From an uncultured Pelagibacteraceae bacterium (GTDB taxonomy: Bacteria; Pseudomonadota; Alphaproteobacteria; Pelagibacterales; Pelagibacteraceae): a DNA stretch of 57,767 nt. Made by a program: the position numbers and the translations under genes. The stretch covers positions 1-57,767 of the forward strand of contig CABZXV010000003.1 of assembly GCA_902529785.1 (NCBI GenBank), written 5' to 3'. Each line of letters starts with the position of its first letter. Positions within the stretch are counted from its first letter, which is position 1. This document shows positions 9,589-18,297 of the stretch, one piece after another. Below the pieces are notes generated by a model. It was not told the origin of the DNA and did no database searches. It saw only the letters and a list, made by a program, of their open reading frames with translations.

Positions 9589-9924
9589 TTATTTGGACCA
9601 CCATACAGTGTAGCTATTTTTAGAAATTATAATTGGTATATGATATTTTTTATTATTATCTTTCATTTTGAATTTAATATTTATTTCAGAAATAATTTTT
9701 TTCTCAGAGAAATAATCTCCAGTTTTGCAAATCATTTCATATACGCACTTTGTATCATCATCACTTAGATCAAATTCTTTATGTATTCTACCTCCATCAT
9801 CAGATTTAGTTTCAAAGAAAATTTCTTTATCACCATTTTTTTTTATTTGATAAATTATTACATCAATATTTCCAGCATGAGATCCATTAGTAGCGTCTAA
9901 TAAATGTGATGAAAATATTGCCAT
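9589..9924 (-). CDS. Transthyretin-like / 5-hydroxyisourate-hydrolase-family protein, atypical C-terminus
   Basis: FSSHLLDATNGSHAGNIDVIIYQI N-terminus, DDGGRI and YHIPIIIS motifs; ends YTVWWSK instead of YRGS. Confidence 0.65.
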   Translation of the reverse strand: MAIFSSHLLDATNGSHAGNIDVIIYQIKKNGDKEIFFETKSDDGGRIHKEFDLSDDDTKCVYEMICKTGDYFSEKKIISEINIKFKMKDNNKKYHIPIIISKNSYTVWWSK

Positions 9925-9925
9925 T

Positions 9926-11668
9926 TTATTCTATTGATGACTTCTCTCTTTTACTTGCAACTGCAGAGACTATTGGACTTAGTACTGGTTTTGCTTTGAC
10001 ATTTACACATGCAGGTTTTCCACTTTCCATCGCCCTTTTAAGCGCAGGTGCTAGCTCTTCTCTTTTATTAACTAATTCTCCATACCCTCCAAAACCCTCA
10101 AATATCTTATGAAATGGGATGTCTCGAAAATCAGTTGCAACGCTTTTCCCACTTTTAAATAACCTCTCTTGTTGTTGCCCTATTGAGGCCAATCCACCAT
10201 TATTATCAATTACAACAGTAATAGGTTTTTTTTCATAAAATACACTTTCAATAGACATACCTCCTGATAAAAACGCACCATCTCCACTAATAAGAACAAC
10301 ATTTGAGTCTGGATTGTGATTTTTAGCAGATAAAGCAAACGAAACCCCAACACCTAACATGCTAAATGTTCCAGGATGTAAGATACCTTTTAATTTTTTA
10401 CCTTTTGCACCAGCAATATTAATTGCAATCTCTGACCAGAAATGGGTATTACCTCCATCTATAACAAGCCAGTCATTTTCACCCATTGCTTCTTGGACAT
10501 CTAATGAAAGTTGTAGAGGATGAATTTTATCACCATTTTTTTTTGATGCCTCAGCCTCAATTTCTAAATCTTTCAAAGATTTATCTACCCATTCTTTTTT
10601 CTTTCTTTTATTTTCATCGAACCAAGTTGTATCTAAATTCCATTTATTATTTCTCTTTAAATTAGATAATGTATCTAAAAAAACACCAGGATCGCTTAGT
10701 AAACAAAAATCAGCTGCTCTATTAAGTTCGATTTCCTCATGGGAGCCATTAATACATATCAACTTTGTTGATTTTGGAATAAATGGTGGATTTCCAAAAT
10801 TCATTTGATTGTCTAAACGTGCTCCAACAACAAGCACTAAATCAGAATTTTGTAACGCATATTCTGAGGGAGGATATTGATGTATATCAGCCAATCCCAT
10901 ATAAGCATTTGCTTCCTCACCTAATAATTTTTGATGATATGGAACATTAAAAATTGGTATATTTAAATTATTACCAGCTGCTTCAAGATTTTTTTCTGAA
11001 TGCGACCACCAAATTCCGTGGCCACCTATTATAATTGGTTTTTGAGCATTGCAAGCAAGTTCTAAAACTTCTGATAGAGAATTTGGATCTGGCCAAGCTT
11101 TAGCTAAAGGTTTAGCTTTGTGAGAAAATGGCCTCTCCTCTAATCCTACTTCCTCTGCAAAAGATGAAAACATAATATCTACTGGCAGACTAAGATGAAC
11201 AGCGCCAGGATAACCGTTGGTAGCTATATGATATGCCTTGTCGACGAATTCTCTTATTCTAGTACCATCAGTAATGCTTGCACTGTATTTTGTCAAAGGA
11301 CCTGCTATTGAAACATCATCTATTTCTTTAAAACCACCTGAACCTTGTCTTTTGAGACTGCTGGAACCAGTGATATAAATAACAGGACTTCTCTCACCCC
11401 AAGCTTCCATCATAGAGGGAACTGCGTTAGTAAATCCCTCTGGTCCAACTAAGCATACTGATGGTTTACGAGTTATTCTTGTATTACCATCTGCTAAATG
11501 ACCTGCAATTTGTTCATGAGGTGTATTTATCACTTCAATTTGACACTCAGCAAATCCCTCAATTGCCGGATTACAAAAACCTCCTGCTAGAGTAAAAACT
11601 TTACTAATTCCCTTATCTTTTAAAGCTCTAGCTAATAACGCTCCGCCTCTAATTTTATTCTCACTCAT
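9926..11668 (-). CDS. Thiamine-diphosphate-dependent enzyme (acetolactate synthase / oxalyl-CoA decarboxylase / 2-hydroxyacyl-CoA lyase superfamily)
   Basis: N-terminal TPP Glu region (NTPHEQIAGHLADGNTRITRKPSVCLV), GDGAFLSGGMSIESVFYEKKPITVVIDNNGG ThDP-binding motif. Confidence 0.85.
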   Translation of the reverse strand: MSENKIRGGALLARALKDKGISKVFTLAGGFCNPAIEGFAECQIEVINTPHEQIAGHLADGNTRITRKPSVCLVGPEGFTNAVPSMMEAWGERSPVIYITGSSSLKRQGSGGFKEIDDVSIAGPLTKYSASITDGTRIREFVDKAYHIATNGYPGAVHLSLPVDIMFSSFAEEVGLEERPFSHKAKPLAKAWPDPNSLSEVLELACNAQKPIIIGGHGIWWSHSEKNLEAAGNNLNIPIFNVPYHQKLLGEEANAYMGLADIHQYPPSEYALQNSDLVLVVGARLDNQMNFGNPPFIPKSTKLICINGSHEEIELNRAADFCLLSDPGVFLDTLSNLKRNNKWNLDTTWFDENKRKKKEWVDKSLKDLEIEAEASKKNGDKIHPLQLSLDVQEAMGENDWLVIDGGNTHFWSEIAINIAGAKGKKLKGILHPGTFSMLGVGVSFALSAKNHNPDSNVVLISGDGAFLSGGMSIESVFYEKKPITVVIDNNGGLASIGQQQERLFKSGKSVATDFRDIPFHKIFEGFGGYGELVNKREELAPALKRAMESGKPACVNVKAKPVLSPIVSAVASKREKSSIE

Positions 11669-12832
11669 TTAGTAATCAACCTTATTAATAGTATTCTCTA
11701 TTACTATCTCAGAAGTTACTTCATTAATATCATTTAATCCAACTAACCCTAGTGTTGTGCTAACTTCTTCTTTTATAATCTCAACTATTCTTCTTAATCC
11801 TTTTTTTCCATCAGCTCCCATTGCATACATAACGGGTCTTCCAATCATCGCATAATCTGCACCAAATGCTAGCGCTCTTACTATATCGCTTCCACTTCTT
11901 ATTCCACTATCAAAGATTAAAGGAAAATTACTTCCAACTGATTTTCTAATCAAAGGAAGCATATTTATTGCTGCTGTGGCACTGTCTAATTGCCTACCTC
12001 CATGATTTGAAACTTGAATAGCATCCGCACCAGCTTCTTTTATTTTTATTGCGTCATCAGGAGACATTACTCCTTTAACAATAAGTTTGCCTTTCCATTT
12101 ATCCCTTACTCTCTTAAGTGTGTTCCAATCAGTAGAACCTCTACTTTCTTTTCTTTTAAAGATTCCATCTCCACTTTTTGATGTTACATAATTCATAGGC
12201 TTAGGAATTCCACTCATCAAAGTTGATAGAGACCAAGTCGGATGAGTTGCAAAATCAAAAAATTGTTTTGGACCTATCTTAAAAGGATAAGAGAAACCAT
12301 TTTTATCATCTCTAGTTCTTCTAGATAAAACTGGTACATCTACAGTTAAAATTGCTACCTCATAACCAGTATTTTTTGCTCTTTCCAAAAGTTCCATCAC
12401 GAAATTCTCATCTTGGAAAATATATAGCTGCATCCACGAATGACCCTCTGAGAGTTCATACATCTTTTCTAATGTTGTGGTTGATGCCATAGAAACACAT
12501 GTCGGAATATTATTTCTTGCACTTTCAGCAGCTAACATAGAGTCTGCTCCTGGCCAGGACAAATTAGTCATTCCCATAGGAGCGAAACCAAAAGGAAAAT
12601 TAAATTCGTATCCTAATACCTTTTTTTTAAGAGATCTTTTTTCAACATTTCTTAAAACTTTGGGCTCTAATCTAATTTGTTCTAGAGCTATACTGTTGAT
12701 TTCAGCAAGCTTCTCATCTCCTGATGCTCCGTCAATAAAATCAAAAACTAATTTGGGAAGACGTTTACGTGATAGTTCTCTTGCATCTTTTATACTAAAG
12801 ATTTTTTGACTTGGTAAAATATTATCACTCAT
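11669..12832 (-). CDS. FMN-dependent alpha-hydroxy-acid dehydrogenase/oxidase (LldD/GOX family)
   Basis: DFIDGASGDE, PFGFAPMGMTNLSWPGAD, VSNHGGRQLDSATAAI, FDSGIRSGSDIVRALAFGADYAMIGRP motifs. Confidence 0.93.
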   Translation of the reverse strand: MSDNILPSQKIFSIKDARELSRKRLPKLVFDFIDGASGDEKLAEINSIALEQIRLEPKVLRNVEKRSLKKKVLGYEFNFPFGFAPMGMTNLSWPGADSMLAAESARNNIPTCVSMASTTTLEKMYELSEGHSWMQLYIFQDENFVMELLERAKNTGYEVAILTVDVPVLSRRTRDDKNGFSYPFKIGPKQFFDFATHPTWSLSTLMSGIPKPMNYVTSKSGDGIFKRKESRGSTDWNTLKRVRDKWKGKLIVKGVMSPDDAIKIKEAGADAIQVSNHGGRQLDSATAAINMLPLIRKSVGSNFPLIFDSGIRSGSDIVRALAFGADYAMIGRPVMYAMGADGKKGLRRIVEIIKEEVSTTLGLVGLNDINEVTSEIVIENTINKVDY

Positions 12833-13517
12833 TGTTAATTTTAATATATTCTTTTAAGTTAAATTGTTTATTTTGATTAACAAAATAAGCATTATGACCT
12901 TTTCTAGAAGAATAAACCTCTGTTGGTTTTCCGTCAATAAAAAGTACTGCAACACCATCATCAACAGCAATACCATCAGGCAAAGTTTTGTTTTTAATAT
13001 TTTCTCTATATTTTTCCGCTCTTTTTGAGTCTGAATAATGTGGTGTAAAACTTCCAGATAATAATCCAATGCCATTCATAGATTTAAATCCAGGTCCATC
13101 TGAGTCAGTTAGAAAGCAATCAAACCAACACGCGGCACCAGCACTTACACCTGATAGAATTATACCTGAATTATAAATTTCTTTAAAAAGCCCAATTAAA
13201 TTATTTGCTTTCCAATATTTGAGCATGAATTTTGTATTTCCACCACCTACATAAACTGCATCAAGATTTGAAAGCCAATTTTCAAAACCTTTTACACTAG
13301 AGATAAGATTAAAGTGAGATATGTTTAAATCTAAATCTTCAAATCTTTTGTAAAATAGTTTGGTCTTATTTGAGTCATCGTTACTTGCAATCGGTAAAAA
13401 TCCTAATGAGGAATTTTTTTTTTTTATATGATTCAAAATAAATTGGTCTTGATCATTATCTTGGTTGTGAGTAAACCCTCCACCTCCAATTGTAATTATT
13501 TTTTTTTCGATCTTCAC
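12825..13517 (-). CDS. Peptidase S51 family (dipeptidase E / cyanophycinase-like)
   Basis: ITIGGGGFT, VYVGGGNTKFML, LSGVSAGAACWF nucleophile Ser motif, DGIAVDDGVAVLF. Confidence 0.85.
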   Translation of the reverse strand: MKIEKKIITIGGGGFTHNQDNDQDQFILNHIKKKNSSLGFLPIASNDDSNKTKLFYKRFEDLDLNISHFNLISSVKGFENWLSNLDAVYVGGGNTKFMLKYWKANNLIGLFKEIYNSGIILSGVSAGAACWFDCFLTDSDGPGFKSMNGIGLLSGSFTPHYSDSKRAEKYRENIKNKTLPDGIAVDDGVAVLFIDGKPTEVYSSRKGHNAYFVNQNKQFNLKEYIKINNE

Positions 13518-13542
13518 TAATTATATTTTTAACAATTTGAGT

Positions 13543-14760
13543 TTAAATACCAGGCCAAGGTTTAGGTTCATGGGGTATATTTCTGTCTATACCTCTTACT
13601 ATTTCTCCCTGTTCATCATACATTGGTAATTTACAAATTTGACCTTTATGTAATTTCCCATCAGTACATTTGACATCAACTATATCGCCCGGTCCATTTT
13701 CGTTATTGTTGAGGTGTACTATACCAACACCACAAACTTGATAAGGTGACCATGTGCTAGAAGTTATTTTACCAATCTCCTCTTCATTTAATTTAATACT
13801 CTCTCCTTTAATTGCAGTTCCAGACACAACCCGAATTCCCCAAGTCTTACATTTTTTCTCTGATGACATAAGTGCCTCTTTTCCAATAAAATTCTCTTTA
13901 TCAAAATTTATAAATCTTCCAAGTCCAACTGAAAAAGGATTAGTATTTTTTGAAAAATCTTGCCCAGCAGACAAAAGTCCAGCTTCAATTCTTCTACATC
14001 TAAATCCTGGTGTAGCTACCAAAGTCATACCTAATTTTTTTCCTTGCTCAAGAATATAATCTCCAATTTTCTCTGTTTCATTTTCAGGCCTAAAATAAAT
14101 TTCCCAACCAAGTTCATTAGTAAAACCACTTCTGCTTACTATTACTTTTTGATCTAAAATTTGTAACTCTTTCCAATCAAAATATTTCCAATCATTTTCT
14201 GAAAAACCATTACTTAAATTTTCAAGTAGTTTCATGGACAATGGACCTTGAACCTGGCTTACCCAAACATTTGGATCATGAATTTCTACATTAAAATTTT
14301 TAGAATGCGCTTTATACCAAGAAAATAGGTCACCATCCGCTTGCGCAAACCAATATTTATCTTTATCAATTCTTAAAAGTATCCCATCCGTAATCATCCC
14401 ACCATCATGATAGCAAGCAAACTGATACGAACATCTTCCCACAGCGATTTTTGAAATATCTCTAGGAAATATTTTTTGTAAAAATTTAAGAGCATCTGGT
14501 CCCGATATTTCAAATGGATGTTCTCCCGTATGCCTAAAAATAATTTCTCTTCTTGCCTTCCAATACATTTCCTCAGAACTAATATTAGATAATTTTTCGA
14601 GGGTTAATCTTCCTGCATAATTTGAATATTCTGGGTCATACGGCAATTCCTGATAAGTTAGGGGGTGAACTTGAATTGATCTTGCAAGCTCTAATGAATT
14701 AGAATTTTCAAGGCTAACAGGCTTTACAGTAAACCTATATTTATTGATTAAATCATTCAT
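13543..14760 (-). CDS. GcvT-fold aminomethyltransferase/demethylase family (second paralog in cluster)
   Basis: EISGPDALKFLQKIFPRDI, SRSGFTNELGWEIYF, GFRCRRIEAGLLSAGQDF motifs. Confidence 0.82.
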   Translation of the reverse strand: MNDLINKYRFTVKPVSLENSNSLELARSIQVHPLTYQELPYDPEYSNYAGRLTLEKLSNISSEEMYWKARREIIFRHTGEHPFEISGPDALKFLQKIFPRDISKIAVGRCSYQFACYHDGGMITDGILLRIDKDKYWFAQADGDLFSWYKAHSKNFNVEIHDPNVWVSQVQGPLSMKLLENLSNGFSENDWKYFDWKELQILDQKVIVSRSGFTNELGWEIYFRPENETEKIGDYILEQGKKLGMTLVATPGFRCRRIEAGLLSAGQDFSKNTNPFSVGLGRFINFDKENFIGKEALMSSEKKCKTWGIRVVSGTAIKGESIKLNEEEIGKITSSTWSPYQVCGVGIVHLNNNENGPGDIVDVKCTDGKLHKGQICKLPMYDEQGEIVRGIDRNIPHEPKPWPGI

Positions 14761-14812
14761 TATTTTTTAGATAATCAGAATACACCAATAAAACAAATAA
14801 AAAATGTCCATT

Positions 14813-14841
14813 TTGACTGTTGCTATATAAGTAGCTAATTG
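14813..14841 (+). promoter_or_regulatory. Putative sigma70-type promoter of the Dpp-type SBP gene
   Basis: TTGACT (14813-14818), 17-nt spacer, TAATTG (14836-14841), upstream of AGAGAGGA and ATG at 14873. Confidence 0.45.
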
Positions 14842-14872
14842 TTACCTTTTATTTTTTTAAAGAGAGGAAATT

Positions 14873-16360
14873 ATGAAAAACATTTTAAAATTGATATCAA
14901 TTTCATTGGTATCACTATTTGTAACATTTTCATTTGCCAATGCATCAAGTGGGGTTTTCAAGCTGTCTCATGATCTTGGTTTTGGAAAAGATACAAATTT
15001 AGATGCAATTACTAAAGGAAGACTATTTCAAGTAGTGATAATGACTCAAAATCGTCTTGTTAGGAAAGATCTTAAGGGAGTTACTTCTCCCGAGTTAGCT
15101 ACTGACTGGTCTGGTAACGCAGATGCAACAGAATGGACTTTTAATTTAAGAAAAGGTGTCAAATTCCATGATGGATCTGATTTCGATGCAGAGGATGTAA
15201 AATACTCTTTGATGAGAGTTAAAGATCCTGAAATTGGTTCGCCTGCAAAGAAAAGTATGAGTGCAGTTACAGATATTGAGGTTCTCGACTCACATACAGT
15301 AAAAATAAAGTTGAATACATCTTTCGCAGATTTTCCACTTTTATTAACTGATTATAGATTAAGAATGATACCTAATGGATCAGGTGATACTATTGGAAAA
15401 ACAGGTATTGGAACTGGACCTTTTATAGTAGAAAAGTTTGATGCAGAGGGAACAACAATTCTTAAAGCAAACCCAGATTATTGGGAAGGAGCACCTAAAC
15501 TTGCTGAAGTTCATGTAATAGCTATACCAGATGGTCAAGCTAGAATTCAAGCTTTACTAACAGGTCAAATAGATATGAATAGATATGTTCCATTCAATCA
15601 GAAAAAAATATTTGATGGTAATTCAAAATTTAACGTTTCAGTTATACCTACAGGTAACTGGAGAGGTATGGTAATGAGAACTGACGTTGCACCTTTTGAT
15701 GACCCTAGAGTAAGAAAAGCAGTAAGAATAGCTGTTGATAGACAAGAACTAGTTGATTTAGTTATGGCTGGAGCAGCAACTGTATCTTGTGATACTCCTG
15801 TTGCGCCATCAGATCAATATAGAATGAAAAAGAATTGTCCACCACAACCAGCTACAGCAAAAAAATTACTAAAAGAGGCTGGATATCCTGATGGTATTGA
15901 TATGACAATTCACGTATCAACAAAAGAACCAACATGGCCAACTATTGCCGAGGTTTTACAGCAACAGCTTGCAAAAGCCAATATAAGAGCAGATATTCAA
16001 ATGACACCTTCAAAAAGTTATTGGAATGAAACTTGGATGAAAAAGGCTGTAGCAATGACTCGTTGGAATGAAAGACCAGCAGATAGTATTTTGCATGAAG
16101 CATATCATAGCGAAGCGAAATGGAATGAGTCATATTACAAAAGTGCATCTTTTGATAAGAATTTAGCTGAAGCAAGAGGTGAGTTAAATTTTAGCAAAAG
16201 AAAAGCAGCATATATTAATGCTCAAAAAACATTATGGGAAGAATCTGGAACAATGATTCCTTACCATGTGTCTAGACTTGTTGTGACGTCTTCTAGAGTG
16301 AAAAACCTTGACGAAGTTGAGTATTTTTCAATTAGATGGCACACACTAAGTGTTCAGTAA
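14873..16360 (+). CDS. Peptide/nickel-type ABC substrate-binding protein (SBP_bac_5, DppA/OppA-like)
   Basis: Signal peptide; ATEWTFNLRKGVKFHDGSDFDAEDVKYSLMR hallmark motif. Confidence 0.93.
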   Translation: MKNILKLISISLVSLFVTFSFANASSGVFKLSHDLGFGKDTNLDAITKGRLFQVVIMTQNRLVRKDLKGVTSPELATDWSGNADATEWTFNLRKGVKFHDGSDFDAEDVKYSLMRVKDPEIGSPAKKSMSAVTDIEVLDSHTVKIKLNTSFADFPLLLTDYRLRMIPNGSGDTIGKTGIGTGPFIVEKFDAEGTTILKANPDYWEGAPKLAEVHVIAIPDGQARIQALLTGQIDMNRYVPFNQKKIFDGNSKFNVSVIPTGNWRGMVMRTDVAPFDDPRVRKAVRIAVDRQELVDLVMAGAATVSCDTPVAPSDQYRMKKNCPPQPATAKKLLKEAGYPDGIDMTIHVSTKEPTWPTIAEVLQQQLAKANIRADIQMTPSKSYWNETWMKKAVAMTRWNERPADSILHEAYHSEAKWNESYYKSASFDKNLAEARGELNFSKRKAAYINAQKTLWEESGTMIPYHVSRLVVTSSRVKNLDEVEYFSIRWHTLSVQ

Positions 16361-16368
16361 TAATTTTT

Positions 16369-16400
16369 GTTTTACAGGCCTTTAAGTAGGCCTGTAAAAC
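16369..16400 (+). terminator. Intercistronic stem-loop between SBP and permease genes
   Basis: Perfect 12-bp stem GTTTTACAGGCC-TTTAAGTA-GGCCTGTAAAAC, followed by CTCTTTCATTT. Confidence 0.75.
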
Positions 16401-16443
16401 CTCTTTCATTTCAAAATAAATAATTTAAAATTTAAAAATTCTT

Positions 16444-17400
16444 ATGCTTTTTTTAATTATAAAAAGAATTTTGTTAGGTTTTATTACCTTATTTATTGTA
16501 TCTATAATTACCTTTGTAGGTACAGAAGTTTTACCAGGCGATGCTTGTACAACTTATCTTGAAAGACAAGCATTTGGAGAACAATTAGAAGCTTGCTATA
16601 GAAGACTTGGTTTAAATGTTCCAGCATATGAGAGATACGTATCATGGGCATTTAATGCTATTCAAGGAGACTTCGGTTATTCTCTAAGTGGAGAGATGCC
16701 TATTAAAGAAGTTTTGGGACCTAGAATTAAAAATTCACTAGTACTTGCATCAGCTGCAATTTTTATAGGTATTCCAATAGCTTTGATTTTAGGAATTATT
16801 ACTGCACTTTGGAGAGATAAATTACCTGATGTTGCAATATCAACAGTAACAATATTTGCTATGACTATTCCAGAATTCATCAGTGCAACTTTGTTAATTT
16901 TAATAATAGCCATATGGTTAGAGTGGTTGCCTGGTATTGTAATAGTTCCAACCGATGTCTCTTTCTTAGAGCTACTGCCAAATATAATTTTACCAGTGGT
17001 TGCTATAGCTATGATTATGACAGCACATATGGCTCGAATGGTAAGGTCAAGTGTAATTCAAGTAATGGCAAGTGAATATGTTCAAATGGCAATTCTTAAA
17101 GGAGTTCCTTATTGGAAAATGGTTTTCAAACATGTTTTACCAAATGCTTTACTACCTGCTATTAATGTGGTGGCATTGACTATTGCATGGCTTTTGGGTG
17201 GAGTTGTAGTAACTGAAGTTGTGTTTAATTATCCTGGCCTTGGGAGATTAGTTATTGAATCTATTTCAAATAGAGACTTACCTACAGTTCAAGCACTAGC
17301 TATAATTCTTGCATCTATCTATGTAAGTATAAATTTATTAGCAGATCTATTGACACTAATGCTTAACCCTAGATTAAAAACATTACAGATAAGAAAATAA
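16444..17400 (+). CDS. ABC permease, DppB-like
   Basis: Typical DppB N-terminus (RILLGFITLFIVSIITFVGTEVLPGD), EAA loop AILKGVPYWKMVFKHVLPNALLP. Confidence 0.92.
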   Translation: MLFLIIKRILLGFITLFIVSIITFVGTEVLPGDACTTYLERQAFGEQLEACYRRLGLNVPAYERYVSWAFNAIQGDFGYSLSGEMPIKEVLGPRIKNSLVLASAAIFIGIPIALILGIITALWRDKLPDVAISTVTIFAMTIPEFISATLLILIIAIWLEWLPGIVIVPTDVSFLELLPNIILPVVAIAMIMTAHMARMVRSSVIQVMASEYVQMAILKGVPYWKMVFKHVLPNALLPAINVVALTIAWLLGGVVVTEVVFNYPGLGRLVIESISNRDLPTVQALAIILASIYVSINLLADLLTLMLNPRLKTLQIRK

Positions 17401-17401
17401 T

Positions 17402-18295
17402 ATGAAACTAGATAATATATATAAAGAGGAGAAGAAGAGCTCTTTTGCAAAATTGTCAGAAATTATCATTACAATGGCTTCTAGACCATCTGGACTTATC
17501 GGACTTAGTATTTTAGTTTTTCATATAATTCTTGCATTTATAAGCCCTTATATTGCTCCTCATGATTTTAAAGCTATAGATCCAACATTAATGCTACAGG
17601 CTCCCTCTGCCGAATATTGGTTTGGAACAGACGATCTTGGAAGAGATGTTTTTACTAGAACAATTTTGGGAGGAAGAACGGCTCTTACAATAACTTTCTT
17701 TGGATCTTTAATAGCATTACTGTGGGGTGGTCTTTTAGGAATATTTTGTGGATTGGTTGGAGGAAAAATTGACGATGTAGTTATGAGAATTGTAGATGCG
17801 TTCTTATCTATTCCATGGATATTAGCAATGTTACTGATTGTATCTTTGTTAGGTACGTCTACTGAAGTATTGATACCTGCTTTAGGTTTTTTTTATGGCA
17901 AAGGAATTGTGAGAGTTGCAAGAGCAGCAACACATGATGTTATCGCAAAAGACTTTATAGTCTCTGCAAGAGCAAGAGGACATAGTGATTTCTCAATTAT
18001 TTGGAATGAAATAATTCCTAATGTAAGAGATGCGATATTAGTTGAAGGTGCAATGCGATGGTCATGGATGTTGCTCGGTTTTAGTTCTTTATCTTTTTTA
18101 GGTTTTGGGGTTAGCCCTCCAACTCCAGACTGGGGATTAATGATATCAAATGCAAGAGGTCTAATGTCTTTTGCTTATTGGGCAGTAATAGCACCAATTG
18201 TTGGATTAAGTAGCTTAATTATAGGTATTAATTTAACAGCAGACGCTTTTGCTAAAGCTTTAGGCATTGATAGATCAACTAAAGCTCCCGTTTAA
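17402..18295 (+). CDS. ABC permease, DppC-like
   Basis: YWFGTDDLGRDVFTRTILGGRTAL and WGLMISNARG DppC motifs. Confidence 0.93.
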   Translation: MKLDNIYKEEKKSSFAKLSEIIITMASRPSGLIGLSILVFHIILAFISPYIAPHDFKAIDPTLMLQAPSAEYWFGTDDLGRDVFTRTILGGRTALTITFFGSLIALLWGGLLGIFCGLVGGKIDDVVMRIVDAFLSIPWILAMLLIVSLLGTSTEVLIPALGFFYGKGIVRVARAATHDVIAKDFIVSARARGHSDFSIIWNEIIPNVRDAILVEGAMRWSWMLLGFSSLSFLGFGVSPPTPDWGLMISNARGLMSFAYWAVIAPIVGLSSLIIGINLTADAFAKALGIDRSTKAPV

Positions 18296-18297
18296 AA

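Noticed and set aside
12477-12809. 110-aa plus ORF (and 13754-14059, 9906-10112, 38206-38427, 38529-38735, 39598-39810)
   Set aside because: All are antisense to strongly supported minus-strand genes and lack recognisable motifs or ribosome sites.
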